Source: Treponema bryantii
GTDB taxonomy: Bacteria; Spirochaetota; Spirochaetia; Treponematales; Treponemataceae
Reading direction: 5' to 3'
DNA: 64,000 nucleotides
Assembly (NCBI RefSeq): GCF_900113965.1
Contig: NZ_FORI01000003.1
Coordinates: 62,001-126,000 of the forward strand
Each line of letters opens with the position of its first letter. Within the stretch, counting starts at the first letter, position 1. The notes under the pieces were generated by a model, which did no database searches, was not told the DNA's origin, and saw only the letters and a list, made by a program, of their open reading frames with translations. Positions 23,386 through 32,143 of this stretch are shown here, in pieces. The position numbers were made by a program, and so were the translations under genes.

Positions 23386-25593
23386 ATGATTTCATTCAAT
23401 TCAAAAACTAACTCATTCAGACTTGATACTCCTAACTCAACTTACAGTATTTTTATCAACGAACGCGGCTATATTGGGCATGCTTATTATGGCAGCAAGA
23501 TTGGGGATGATGACGTCTCTTATCTGACCCGCAACAAAGAATACGGATTTTCTGACAATAAGATTTTCCGTGAAAAGGGTTCTTTCTTAGACTTCTTTCC
23601 TCAGGAACTTCCTACCGAAGGACTTGGAGATTTTCGCGAGTCTGCGCTTGCAGTTTGCGACAGCGAAGGACACAACGCAATTGAATTAAAATATAAGTCT
23701 CATAAAATTACCGGCGGTGCTAAGGCTCTTCCGGGACTTCCTGCAGTTTTTGGCGGAGCAGAAGACTGCTCTGTTCTTGAGCTTACCGCCACTGACGATA
23801 TTCTTGGAGCTGAAGTTACGCTCGTATACACAGTTTTCGAAAAGCTTGATGCAATCGTTCGCTCTGTAAGAATCAAAAATAATGGTGCAAAACCTCTCTA
23901 TATCAAAAAGGCACTTTCACTCGCCCTCGACCTTGATAATGATAATTATGATATGATTACCCTGCACGGTTCATGGGCCCGCGAACGCCACATGGAGCGA
24001 CACCCGGTTCATATGGGAAAACAAGGTGTAGTTTCTATTCGCGGAGAAACCAGCCATCAGGAACATCCTTTTGTTGCCCTGCTCGACCACAACGCAGACT
24101 GGGATTCCGGCAAAGTTTACGGAATGAACTTTATCTACAGCGGAAACTTTGTTGCGGATGTTCAGAAAAATCAGTTTGAAAATATACGTGCCGTGATGGG
24201 AATTAATCCGGAAGGCTTTACCTGGAAGCTTGAAAATGGAGATGTTTTTGATACACCACAGGCAGTTCTGGTTTATTCTGATTCGGGTCTTAACGGAATG
24301 AGCCGCACCTTCCATGACCTTTACCGCGAGCACCTTATCCGCTCTCCATATAAAAAGACAGACCGCCCTATCCTCATCAACAACTGGGAAGCAACCTATT
24401 TTAATTTCGATACAGATAAGCTGATTGATATTGCACGCGAGGCTTCTAAAGACGGAATTGAAATGCTTGTTATGGACGACGGCTGGTTTGGTCACCGCTC
24501 GTTCGACGACAGTTCTCTTGGCGACTGGATTGTAAATGAAGAAAAAATCAAAGGTGGTCTCAAACATCTTGTTGATGAAGTGAACAAGCTTGGAATGAAA
24601 TTTGGTATCTGGTTTGAACCGGAAATGATTTCTCCAGATTCAGATTTATATCGCGCACATCCGGACTGGGCAATTCAGATTCCTGGCCGCGAGCCTGGTA
24701 TGAGCCGTGCACAGCTTGTCCTCGACATCACAAGAAAAGAAGTTGAAGACTATACTTACGAAAGCCTTGCAAAGATTTTAAGAAGCGCAAACATTGAATA
24801 TGTAAAATGGGATATGAACCGCCAATTAACGGACATCGGTTCTGTGAACCTTCCGGCCGACCGCATCGGCGAGTTCTACCATCGCTATGTTCTTGCCGTT
24901 TACCGTCTGCAGGAACGCTTACTCACCGAGTTCCCAAAACTTCTGCTTGAAAACTGCTCAGGCGGTGGCGCACGCTTTGACCCAGGCATGTTCTTCTACA
25001 GCCCGCAGATCTGGTGCAGCGACGACACAGATGCAATCGAACGCCTTGCAATTCAGGAAGGAACTGCCCTCATCTATCCGCTATCTACAATGGGAGCACA
25101 TGTCAGCGTTTGCCCTAACCACGCCTGCGGTCGCGTAACTCCGTTCAAGACTCGAGGTTATGTTGCACTCTCAGGAACTTTTGGCTACGAGCTGGACATC
25201 ACAAAACTTCCGCCAGAAGAACGTGCTATGATTCCGGGACAGGTCGCTCTCTACAAAAAGTTCAGCAGCCTCATCCGCAATGGGGACTACAGCCGAATTG
25301 CAAGTTACAGAGAAAACAACGAATACGACTGCTGGGCAAGCATCTCAAAAGATAAGACAAAGGCTCTCGTAACTTTCGTTCAGGTTCTAAATCATCCAAA
25401 CTATAAAACACGATTCCTTAAGATTAACGGACTCAAGCCGGAATCAAAATACCGCATTACCTGGCCTGATGAAAAAGCTGAAGACTTCCCTGCAATGGAA
25501 CTTTTCGGCCGAACTCTGGCAAACGCAGGTCTCCCAATCCGCCGCGACTGGGGAGATTTCCGTGCACAGCTGATTTTTATAGAAGAGATTTAA
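23386..25593 (+). CDS. Alpha-galactosidase, family GH36
   Basis: This enzyme releases terminal alpha-galactose from melibiose, raffinose and related sugars. The 735 residues have the usual N-terminal beta-sandwich, a TIM barrel with VMDDGWFGHRSFDDSSLGDW (~360-385), GIWFEPEMISPDSDLY, the nucleophile D476 in YVKWDMNRQ and the acid/base Asp in WCSDDTDA (D546/D547), then a C-terminal beta domain. No signal peptide is present, so it is cytosolic and acts on imported oligosaccharides. GAGG is just before the ATG. Its last 17 bp overlap the end of the convergent recX gene. Confidence 0.96.
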   Translation: MISFNSKTNSFRLDTPNSTYSIFINERGYIGHAYYGSKIGDDDVSYLTRNKEYGFSDNKIFREKGSFLDFFPQELPTEGLGDFRESALAVCDSEGHNAIELKYKSHKITGGAKALPGLPAVFGGAEDCSVLELTATDDILGAEVTLVYTVFEKLDAIVRSVRIKNNGAKPLYIKKALSLALDLDNDNYDMITLHGSWARERHMERHPVHMGKQGVVSIRGETSHQEHPFVALLDHNADWDSGKVYGMNFIYSGNFVADVQKNQFENIRAVMGINPEGFTWKLENGDVFDTPQAVLVYSDSGLNGMSRTFHDLYREHLIRSPYKKTDRPILINNWEATYFNFDTDKLIDIAREASKDGIEMLVMDDGWFGHRSFDDSSLGDWIVNEEKIKGGLKHLVDEVNKLGMKFGIWFEPEMISPDSDLYRAHPDWAIQIPGREPGMSRAQLVLDITRKEVEDYTYESLAKILRSANIEYVKWDMNRQLTDIGSVNLPADRIGEFYHRYVLAVYRLQERLLTEFPKLLLENCSGGGARFDPGMFFYSPQIWCSDDTDAIERLAIQEGTALIYPLSTMGAHVSVCPNHACGRVTPFKTRGYVALSGTFGYELDITKLPPEERAMIPGQVALYKKFSSLIRNGDYSRIASYRENNEYDCWASISKDKTKALVTFVQVLNHPNYKTRFLKINGLKPESKYRITWPDEKAEDFPAMELFGRTLANAGLPIRRDWGDFRAQLIFIEEI

Positions 25594-26170
25594 TCTGTTT
25601 AAATGAGAATCCGGCCCGCATCATGGCTTCGGTTAATTTATCGCCGGATTTTGTTTTCGATAATTTCTCATACGCTTTGCGGCAGATTTCATCTTCGTCG
25701 TGTTCTGTAAAGAACTCGTTGAGAGCCTGGTTTGCCACATCGCGGGCAATTCCGCGGGCTGCCAGCTCTGCAGACAAACGGCTGCGGCCTTCATAATGAT
25801 TTGTACTTCTTGTATTCAGCCAGGCAATTGCATAACGCTGGTCGCTCAAATAACCGCAAACCTCAAGGTACGTAAGCGCTGCTTCTACATATTTTTTATC
25901 ATACTTTTTTTCAGTTAATTTACGTGTAAGTCCAAAACGACTCTGTTCAGCACGTGCAAGATATGAAACAGCCTTGAGTTCTACAGCACAGGTAAGCCCC
26001 GCATCCATAAGACTGTCAGTTTCAGTTTGATCAAACTCTGCACCAACATCGATTCTTTCAAAAAGCCCATCCGGAAGATATTCCTTACGTATATAAAAAG
26101 CACTTCCCTCTTCAGGTGCAACTTTGAACATTCCGCTGTATGATGTTTCTGCAATCGATTTGATAATCAT
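25577..26170 (-). CDS. recX: RecX-family regulator
   Basis: RecX binds RecA filaments and restrains recombination. The 197 residues from the ATG at 26170 show tandem three-helix repeats: AEQSRFGLTRKLTEKKYD, YLSDQRYAIAWLNTRSTNHYEGRSRLSAELAARGI (given here in family-typical order) and the closing MMRAGFSFKQIKSLL. I start at 26170 because upstream in-frame sequence runs through a REP unit and the rpsI terminator. There is no Shine-Dalgarno sequence; TATCTT lies 6 bases upstream with TTGTCA 17 bp before it. recA is not in the window. Confidence 0.88.
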   Translation of the reverse strand: MIIKSIAETSYSGMFKVAPEEGSAFYIRKEYLPDGLFERIDVGAEFDQTETDSLMDAGLTCAVELKAVSYLARAEQSRFGLTRKLTEKKYDKKYVEAALTYLEVCGYLSDQRYAIAWLNTRSTNHYEGRSRLSAELAARGIARDVANQALNEFFTEHDEDEICRKAYEKLSKTKSGDKLTEAMMRAGFSFKQIKSLL

Positions 26171-26176
26171 ATAATT

Positions 26177-26208
26177 AAGATACTGAAACAAGTTCAGTAT
26201 GACAACGG
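26177..26208 (-). promoter_or_regulatory. REP-like unit that supplies a recX promoter
   Basis: The hairpin unit (minus strand CCGTTGTCATACTGAACTTG then TTTCAGTATC) contains TTGTCA at 26205-26200 and TATCTT at 26182-26177 with a 17-bp spacer, 6 bases before the recX ATG. The same repeat family is at 4691-4750. Confidence 0.5.
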
Positions 26209-26210
26209 GC

Positions 26211-26240
26211 AAAAAAAAACACGGCCAAAAGACCGTGTTT
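26211..26240 (-). terminator. Terminator of rplM-rpsI
   Basis: On the minus strand, AAACACGG, an 8-base loop, CCGTGTTT and a run of nine or more T lie 37 bp after the rpsI stop. A second small hairpin, TTCGGG-tcgg-GCCCGAA (26249-26265), lies between the stop and this stem. Confidence 0.9.
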
Positions 26241-26276
26241 TGAAGATCTTCGGGTCGGGCCCGAAGAAAACGTATA

Positions 26277-26669
26277 CTAACGCTTTGAGAACTGGAAGCG
26301 GCGACGAGCACCCTTCTGTCCGTACTTCTTACGCTCAACCATACGTGAATCGCGTGTGAGGTATCCGTTAGCCTTGAGAGATGTACGAGCATCTGGATCA
26401 ATCTGAACGAGAGCGCGTGAAATACCATGCAAGCAAGCAGCTGCCTGGCCGTTCATACCGCCACCCTGTACGTTGATAAGAACGTCATACTTTGTATTCA
26501 TTGATGTAACGAGAAGTGGCTGCTGAACAATCTGAATCTGTTCTGCAGTTACGAAATACTCTTTTACATCTTTACCATTTACTACGATTTTTCCTGAGCC
26601 GTCGCGAACAAAAACGCGGGCTACAGCAGTCTTTCTTCTTCCTGTTCCAATAGCAATATTCTTTACCAT
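26277..26669 (-). CDS. rpsI: 30S ribosomal protein S9
   Basis: The 130 residues begin with the family signature [15 protein letters not shown] and include [23 protein letters not shown] and the basic C-terminal tail ending RRRFQFSKR, which reaches the ribosomal P site. Standard length. It follows rplM by 15 bp, the usual rplM-rpsI pair, and is followed by a clear terminator. Confidence 0.98.
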   Translation of the reverse strand: MVKNIAIGTGRRKTAVARVFVRDGSGKIVVNGKDVKEYFVTAEQIQIVQQPLLVTSMNTKYDVLINVQGGGMNGQAAACLHGISRALVQIDPDARTSLKANGYLTRDSRMVERKKYGQKGARRRFQFSKR

Positions 26670-26684
26670 TTTCTAACTCCCGTA

Positions 26685-27113
26685 TTAAAGTTCAATTGGC
26701 TGTGGATTCTGTGCAGCATGTGGATGCTCAGCACCAGCGTAAATCTTTACGTTATCCATCATCTTGCGACCAAGTCTTCCGTGTGGAAGCATACCAGCTA
26801 CAGCAATTGCCATAGGATCTGTTGGGTGCTTTTCAAGAAGCTTCTCATAAGTGTGAGCGCGAAGTCCACCTACGAAACCTGTGTGATGGTAATAGATCTT
26901 CTTCTGTTCCTTACCGCCAGTTACAACAGCTTTTTCTGCATTGATGATTACAACGAAATCACCCATAAGCTGATTCTTTGTGTAAGTTGCTTTGTTCTTT
27001 CCACGTGCAATATAAGCTGCCTTTGCAGCAACACGTCCAAGTGGTTTTCCGGCTGCGTCAATTACGTACCATTTGCGAGCCTGTTCGTATTCTTTAACGA
27101 AAATAGTTTCCAT
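26685..27113 (-). CDS. rplM: 50S ribosomal protein L13
   Basis: The 142 residues contain WYVIDAAGKPLGRVAAKAA, GDFVVIINAEKAVVTGGK, YYHHTGFVGGLR and MLPHGRLGRKMM, all characteristic of L13, an early assembly protein of the large subunit. It is the first gene of the rplM-rpsI operon, with GTAAGG before the ATG. Its leader contains a 9-bp inverted repeat that might take part in ribosomal-protein feedback control. Confidence 0.98.
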   Translation of the reverse strand: METIFVKEYEQARKWYVIDAAGKPLGRVAAKAAYIARGKNKATYTKNQLMGDFVVIINAEKAVVTGGKEQKKIYYHHTGFVGGLRAHTYEKLLEKHPTDPMAIAVAGMLPHGRLGRKMMDNVKIYAGAEHPHAAQNPQPIEL

Positions 27114-27179
27114 GATATACCTTACTAAAAATTAAAGTTTATCTGCGGCTTCAGAACCTTGCATCTGAACTGAAACTGC

Positions 27180-27212
27180 ATTGGATTTAAGATGAGCAGT
27201 CAAAAATCCAAT
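27180..27212 (-). promoter_or_regulatory. Hairpin in the rplM leader
   Basis: ATTGGATTT (27180-27188) and AAATCCAAT (27204-27212) form a perfect 9-bp stem with a 15-base loop, about 67 bp before the rplM ATG. No T-run follows, so it is not a terminator. A role in L13 leader control is inference. Confidence 0.4.
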
Positions 27213-27256
27213 AACGGGTAAAGTATATTATCAGATTTCAATAGATTGAGTCAATA

Positions 27257-27481
27257 CTACTGCTGGTCGTTTTTAGCAGCATCTTCTTTTTTTGCTTCTT
27301 TTTTATCTTTAATATCTGCTGCACCAATGAAAAGGCAGATGAGTCCGATAAATGCAGCGATTACAGGTGCGCCGCCTTTCAAAAATGCAATTACTTCTGC
27401 GCCCCAAGCGAGCGGGCCCATTGGCAATACCGCAAAAACTGTAAACGCAATAAAAATAATTCCAAGAATAATAGATACCAT
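27257..27481 (-). CDS. Small membrane protein, two helices and charged tail
   Basis: A 74-residue protein with two hydrophobic segments (about 3-25 and 37-54) separated by KGGAP, and a highly charged C-terminus (DIKDKKEAKKEDAAKNDQQ). No motif gives a function. It has AGAGGT before the ATG and a plausible promoter at 27499-27527. It lies between rplM and a large palindrome, divergent from potA. Confidence 0.7.
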   Translation of the reverse strand: MVSIILGIIFIAFTVFAVLPMGPLAWGAEVIAFLKGGAPVIAAFIGLICLFIGAADIKDKKEAKKEDAAKNDQQ

Positions 27482-27498
27482 ATAAACCTCTATAAATT

Positions 27499-27527
27499 AG
27501 AATAATTCAATTTCTGAAATCTTTCAA
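27499..27527 (-). promoter_or_regulatory. Predicted promoter of the small membrane protein
   Basis: On the minus strand, TTGAAA (27527-27522), a 17-bp spacer and TATTCT (27504-27499) lie 17 bp before the ATG, leaving room for AGAGGT. Confidence 0.45.
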
Positions 27528-27553
27528 TTAATTTTTTGATACTAAAACATTAT

Positions 27554-27734
27554 TTAAGTCTTTATTTTATGGACGAACTGGGAAAGTACACTTGGCTGCT
27601 CGCGAGCTGTTTTTTTGTGTTAACAATTAACATTTTTAGCACGCTAAAAATGTTAATTGTTTTCTATGGCTAAGCGCCAAAAACCCTCGAGGCAGCCAAG
27701 CGCCCTTCCCCAGTCCATCCATAAAATACTTAAC
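27554..27734. repeat. Large intergenic palindrome (181 bp) with a 40-bp near-perfect core
   Basis: The outer arms (27554-27606 and 27684-27734) match over about 50 bp with few differences, sharing TTTATGGA, ACTGGG and CTTGGCTGC. The core is a perfect 19-bp inverted repeat, AACAATTAACATTTTTAGC (27622-27640) against 27643-27661, with only AC between the arms. It lies between divergent genes, so termination is an unlikely role. No open frame of note is inside it. Confidence 0.85.
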
Positions 27735-27930
27735 AGTTAATTAAATAATTATAAAAAAATCACAGAGCTTCTTTTTTATATATACCTGTGGGATATATAA
27801 AAAAATAAGATTTCTATTGCAACAAATAAGACTTAACAAAATTTAATTAATTTCCATTTTTTTATTGACATAATCACATATATGTATCATTTTACACTTA
27901 TAAATTATTATTATTTTTCGAGGTTGCTTG
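27735..27930 (+). promoter_or_regulatory. AT-rich leader region of potABCD
   Basis: Contains a hairpin (27772-27805, arms TTTTTTATATATACC / GGATATATAAAAAA, loop TGTG), TTGACA at 27865-27870 with possible -10 sequences TATCAT (27885) or TATAAA further on, and the palindrome ACATATATGT. The pot promoter is probably here, but spacing is not ideal and I cannot fix it. No gene is seen. Confidence 0.4.
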
Positions 27931-29121
27931 GTGAAAGGAAGTCAGGTTACCATTGATCATGTATCCAAAAGATTCGGCGATTTTGTTGCCCTGGATGACA
28001 TCAATTTTACTATTGAACCGGGAGAGTTCTTCTCTCTTCTTGGTCCTTCTGGATGCGGAAAAACTACACTTCTCCGCATAATTGCAGGTTTTGAGTCTCC
28101 AGATGACGGAGTTGTTCTTTTTGATGACAAGAACGTAATTCCTCTTTCACCGGACAAGCGTGCCTCAAACACAGTTTTCCAGACATATGCTCTTTTTCCT
28201 CATATGACAGTTTACGAAAACGTAGCATTCTCTCTGCGTCTGAAAAAACTCCCTAAGGATGAAATTGATAAAAAGGTTCGCGAATACGTACACCTTGTAC
28301 AGCTGGATCAGCATATTAACAAAAAGCCAAACCAGCTCTCAGGTGGACAGAAGCAGCGTGTTGCTATTGCCCGCGCCCTCATTAACGAGCCTAAGGTTCT
28401 TCTTCTTGATGAGCCTCTTTCTGCCCTGGATGCAAAGCTCCGCGCCAATCTTCTTATTGACCTGGACCGCCTCCATGATCAGATTGGTATTACATTTATC
28501 TATGTAACTCATGACCAGAGTGAAGCTCTTTCTGTTTCTGACCGCATTGCAGTTATGAACGCAGGACATGTACTTCAGATTGGTACTCCATACGAAATTT
28601 ATGAAAGTCCTGCAACTCAGTTTGTTGCTCAGTTTATTGGAGAAACTAACCTCTTTGATGCTGAAGTTGTTGACTGTGTTCCTCATAAGGACGCTGCCGG
28701 TAACGATGATTTTATGGCTACCCTCAGTGTACCGGAACTCGGAAAGCAGGCTCCATTGGCAACAGATACTGCCGCAGAAGCTGCACTCGACCGCTTTATG
28801 CAGGTTACAGATTACGAGCACACAGACAAGGGCCAGAAGGTTGCCTTCACTATCCGCCCTGAAAAAATCAGAATTACTCTTGAACCGCCTTCAACTGGTG
28901 GCCGAACAGATATAAACGTATTTTCTGGAATCGTAGAGGAGCCTATCTATTCGGGCTTCCAGTCTAAGTTCTATGTAAAGCTTGATACTGGTAAAATCAT
29001 CAAGGTTTTCAAGCAGCATACGGACTACATGGATGACGGTCCTGTTATTCAGTGGAAAGACAGGGTTTATGTTTCTTGGTCTGCAGAAGACGCATATATC
29101 GTTGAGGACATTAACAAGTAA
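27931..29121 (+). CDS. potA: Spermidine/putrescine ABC transporter ATP-binding protein
   Basis: The ATPase of polyamine import. About 396 residues with [14 protein letters not shown], Walker [13 protein letters not shown] (~37-48), Q-loop [12 protein letters not shown], signature [15 protein letters not shown], Walker [17 protein letters not shown], switch His in [10 protein letters not shown], and a C-terminal TOBE-type regulatory region (~240-396). I prefer GTG at 27931, which has GAGG 7 bp upstream; TTG at 27928 is possible. The stop overlaps the potB ATG by one base. First gene of potABCD. Confidence 0.95.
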   Translation: MKGSQVTIDHVSKRFGDFVALDDINFTIEPGEFFSLLGPSGCGKTTLLRIIAGFESPDDGVVLFDDKNVIPLSPDKRASNTVFQTYALFPHMTVYENVAFSLRLKKLPKDEIDKKVREYVHLVQLDQHINKKPNQLSGGQKQRVAIARALINEPKVLLLDEPLSALDAKLRANLLIDLDRLHDQIGITFIYVTHDQSEALSVSDRIAVMNAGHVLQIGTPYEIYESPATQFVAQFIGETNLFDAEVVDCVPHKDAAGNDDFMATLSVPELGKQAPLATDTAAEAALDRFMQVTDYEHTDKGQKVAFTIRPEKIRITLEPPSTGGRTDINVFSGIVEEPIYSGFQSKFYVKLDTGKIIKVFKQHTDYMDDGPVIQWKDRVYVSWSAEDAYIVEDINK

Positions 29122-30029
29122 TGAAAGATAAGAAGCTCACTAAAGCAGCCCGCGACGGCCGTGTAGGATTATTCTACGGCTGGCCGATGGGACTCTGGTT
29201 TATTATTTTCTTTGTTGCTCCACTTGTAATCATCTTTATCTACAGTTTTCTGAAGAAAGGTATTTACGGTGGTGTTGAATGGAAGTTCTCTCTTAAGGCT
29301 TACAAGCAGATGTGCAAGCCGGAATATGGTCTGATTTTACTTAGAACTCTCAAAATCACTATTATTTCTACTATAATAACGATTTTAGTTTCGATTCCGA
29401 GTGCCTATGCAATGGCCCGCAGCCGTCATCAGACTCTCTTCCTTTTTATGATTATCATTCCGTTCTGGACAAACTCTCTTATCCGCATTTTTGCCTGGAT
29501 GAGCATTTTGAACAACGACGGTATTCTCAATCAGATTTTGATGAAGCTGCATCTTATTAAGGATTATCTGCCTTTCCTCTATAATACCAAGGCTGTAATT
29601 CTTGTAAGCGTTTACATGTACATTCCGTATGCAATTCTTCCAATCTTTACTGCAGTAGACCGCTTTGACTTCTCCCTTCTAGAAGCTGCCCGCGACCTTG
29701 GAGCAACAAAACCTCAGTCTATGTTCAAGGTTCTGATTCCTGGAATCCGCAGCGGTATTATTTCTGCTTTGATTTTTACATTTATCCCGATTTTCGGTGC
29801 GTATACGGTTCCTCTCCTCGTTGGTGGAAAGGATTCTTACATGCTTGGAAACATCATTGTTGACCAGGTTCAGAAGACCCGTAACTGGCCTCTTGCTGCT
29901 GCTTTCTCTATGGTAATTACTCTGATTTCTGTAATTGGAATTATGATGATTACACGTTCTAACTCTCAGGAAGCACAGCTCAAGAAAAAGAACACAAAAG
30001 AAGATAACTATGTTGGAGGTGTACAGTAA
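29121..30029 (+). CDS. potB: Spermidine/putrescine ABC transporter permease
   Basis: A 302-residue inner-membrane permease with six hydrophobic segments and the cytoplasmic EAA loop LLEAARDLGATKPQSMFKVLIPGI (quoted as the family loop; about residues 188-210). Order, overlap with potA (TAATG) and with potC (TAATG), and the long first periplasmic loop fit PotB. It forms the channel with PotC. Confidence 0.94.
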   Translation: MKDKKLTKAARDGRVGLFYGWPMGLWFIIFFVAPLVIIFIYSFLKKGIYGGVEWKFSLKAYKQMCKPEYGLILLRTLKITIISTIITILVSIPSAYAMARSRHQTLFLFMIIIPFWTNSLIRIFAWMSILNNDGILNQILMKLHLIKDYLPFLYNTKAVILVSVYMYIPYAILPIFTAVDRFDFSLLEAARDLGATKPQSMFKVLIPGIRSGIISALIFTFIPIFGAYTVPLLVGGKDSYMLGNIIVDQVQKTRNWPLAAAFSMVITLISVIGIMMITRSNSQEAQLKKKNTKEDNYVGGVQ

Positions 30030-30910
30030 TGGCAAGAACTCTTGGTGTATTACTTCATAACGCCTTCTCCAGCATGAATAGACCACGCTCAGAAAATGCA
30101 CGCCACGCAAAACGTGCATGGCGCCGTCATGGTCATAAATTCTCATTCTCTAAGCTGGTTCTCTGGCTTACAATTATATTCCTCTTCCTGCCTCTCTTTG
30201 TAATCATTGTTTATTCTTTCAATGAAAGCAAAGGTGCAGAATTTACAAAGGTAAGCCTTACCTGGTACAAAGAGCTTTTCTTCAACTCAAAAGCCCTCTG
30301 GCAGGCTCTTTTGAACAGTATTCTGGTAGCTTTTTCTTCTGCTGTAGTTTCTACAGTTCTTGGTACAATGGCTTCTATCGGCGTAAACTGGTATAAGTTC
30401 CGCGGTAAGAAGTTCATTCAGACCCTTACCTACCTTCCTATGGTTTTACCGGAAGTTATCATTGGTATTTCTATGGTAATCTTCTTTAGTGGTGTTCATA
30501 TGCCGCTTGGACTTTTTACCGTATTTGCTGCACATACAACCTTCTGTCTTCCATTTGTTTTCCTTATGGTTAATGCCCGTCTTGATGAGTTTGATTACTC
30601 TATCGTAGAAGCATCACACGACCTTGGAGCAACTGAAGTTCAGACAATGTTTAAGGTTGTTGTACCTGCAATTATGCCTGGAATTCTTTCGGGCTTCCTT
30701 ATGGCAATTACAATGTCCCTTGAAGACTTTGTAATCACCTTCTTTGTTTCTGGACCGGGTTCTACTACCCTGCCGCTTTACGTTTATTCTATGATTCGCT
30801 TTGGCGTTTCACCTGTAATAAACTCACTTTCAGTTATTATGATTATTTTTACCTGTGCTGTTGCCTTTATCTGCCGTAAGGGACTTAAAGGTTTTGCCGC
30901 AGGACACTAA
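30029..30910 (+). CDS. potC: Spermidine/putrescine ABC transporter permease
   Basis: A 293-residue permease, partner of PotB, with a basic N-terminal extension of about 45 residues (many Arg/His) before the first membrane segment, longer than usual. The EAA loop IVEASHDLGATEVQTMF and the following VVVPAIMPGILSGF are clear. Translation is coupled to potB. A family A REP-like element follows before potD. Confidence 0.94.
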   Translation: MARTLGVLLHNAFSSMNRPRSENARHAKRAWRRHGHKFSFSKLVLWLTIIFLFLPLFVIIVYSFNESKGAEFTKVSLTWYKELFFNSKALWQALLNSILVAFSSAVVSTVLGTMASIGVNWYKFRGKKFIQTLTYLPMVLPEVIIGISMVIFFSGVHMPLGLFTVFAAHTTFCLPFVFLMVNARLDEFDYSIVEASHDLGATEVQTMFKVVVPAIMPGILSGFLMAITMSLEDFVITFFVSGPGSTTLPLYVYSMIRFGVSPVINSLSVIMIIFTCAVAFICRKGLKGFAAGH

Positions 30911-30921
30911 TAGTAATTAAT

Positions 30922-30982
30922 GGATTGCCACGTCGCTGCGCTCCTCGCAATGACGTCATTGCGAGCGTAGCGAAGCAATCCA
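30922..30982. repeat. REP-like palindrome, family A, copy 4, inside the pot operon
   Basis: Left half GGATTGCCACGTCGCTGCGC TCC, centre CGCAATGACGTCATTGCG, right half AGCGTAGCGAAGCAATCC. It separates potC from potD and could stabilise upstream mRNA or split expression. Confidence 0.9.
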
Positions 30983-31005
30983 TAATCATAAAGGAGACAC
31001 ATTTT

Positions 31006-32052
31006 ATGAAAAAGATTGCACTTGCAATTATGGCACTCGTTGCTGCCTCATTCTGTTTCACTTCATGTGGAGACGAAAAAGACGACGGAACCCTTTACCT
31101 CTACAACTGGACATATTACACTCCAGATTCAGTTCTCGAAGCTTTTGAAAAAGAATTCAACTGTAAAGTAAAAGTTGATACTTTCGATTCAAACGAAGTT
31201 ATGTATGCAAAGCTTAAGGCTGGTGCTAAGGGTTACGACATCACATTCCCTTCACAGGACTACACTTCTATCATGATTAATCAGAAGATGCTCCAGAAGA
31301 TTGACCAGACTAAGTTCACAAACAAAAAATACATCAACATTGACTGCAAAAAGCTTATGACTTTTGACCCGGAAATGGAATGGCAGGTTCCTTACTATCT
31401 TGGTATGGCTGGTATTGCCGTAAACAAGCAGAAGGTAACTAACTACGAAAAATCATGGAATATTTTTGCACGTACAGACCTTAAGGGCCACATGTCTATG
31501 ATGGATGATATGCGTGAAGTTATTGGTGATGCTCTTGCATTCCAGGGACTTTCTGTAAACACAGTTGATGATGCAAAACTTCAGGCTGCTACAGACCTTA
31601 TCAACGCTTCATGGAAGCCAAATCTTGTAAAGTTTGACGCAGAAGGTTTTGGTAAATCATTTGCTGCAGGTGACTTCTGGGTTTGCCAGGGTTATGCAGA
31701 AGTTGTATTCGGCGAAGTTCCAGAAGAAAAACAGGAAGATATGATCGACTTCTTTATTCCAAAAGAAGGTGGTCCTATGTACCTCGACTCAATGGTTATT
31801 CTTAAGGGTGCAAAGCATTACGAACGCGCCAACGAGTTCATCAACTTCATTCACAGACCAGAAATCTATGCAATGTTCCTTGATGACTTCCGTTTCCCAG
31901 GTTATGTAAACCTCGAAGCAGAAAAACACCGTACAACAGTTCCAATGTACAAGGCAGAGGAAATGGCTTCTGGTGAACTTAAGCTTGATGTAGGTGAAGA
32001 CCTCGAGAAATTTAATGAAAAATGGGAAACCATTAGATTCACTGCTGACTAA
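31006..32052 (+). CDS. potD: Spermidine/putrescine-binding lipoprotein
   Basis: The 348-residue polyamine receptor of PotABCD. The signal peptide ends in FCFTSC with lipidated C21, so it is membrane-anchored rather than free. YLYNWTYYTPDSVLEAFEKE and DTFDSNEVMYAKLKAG match the PotD N-terminal lobe, and WVCQGYAEVVFGEVPE the hinge region. The ATG at 31006 has AAGGAG 10 bp upstream; earlier in-frame codons read through the REP element. Acidic and Trp residues for polyamine binding appear retained, but specificity is not proven. Confidence 0.95.
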   Translation: MKKIALAIMALVAASFCFTSCGDEKDDGTLYLYNWTYYTPDSVLEAFEKEFNCKVKVDTFDSNEVMYAKLKAGAKGYDITFPSQDYTSIMINQKMLQKIDQTKFTNKKYINIDCKKLMTFDPEMEWQVPYYLGMAGIAVNKQKVTNYEKSWNIFARTDLKGHMSMMDDMREVIGDALAFQGLSVNTVDDAKLQAATDLINASWKPNLVKFDAEGFGKSFAAGDFWVCQGYAEVVFGEVPEEKQEDMIDFFIPKEGGPMYLDSMVILKGAKHYERANEFINFIHRPEIYAMFLDDFRFPGYVNLEAEKHRTTVPMYKAEEMASGELKLDVGEDLEKFNEKWETIRFTAD

Positions 32053-32143
32053 TAACAAGACATTAAAAATAATTTGACTTATGCTCATTTTAGACTTACT
32101 ATAATAATTGCCGAGAGGGAATTAAAAATATAGTAGGTAAAAA

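Noticed and set aside
26171-26428. Longer RecX reading frame starting inside rpsI
   Set aside because: It runs through the rpsI coding region, the terminator and a REP unit, and has no RecX-like sequence before 26170.
27554-27734. Intrinsic terminator
   Set aside because: Flanking genes are divergent, so no known transcript ends here.
30925-31005. N-terminal extension of PotD through the REP element
   Set aside because: The added residues are translated repeat, and the ATG at 31006 has AAGGAG and begins a proper lipoprotein signal peptide.
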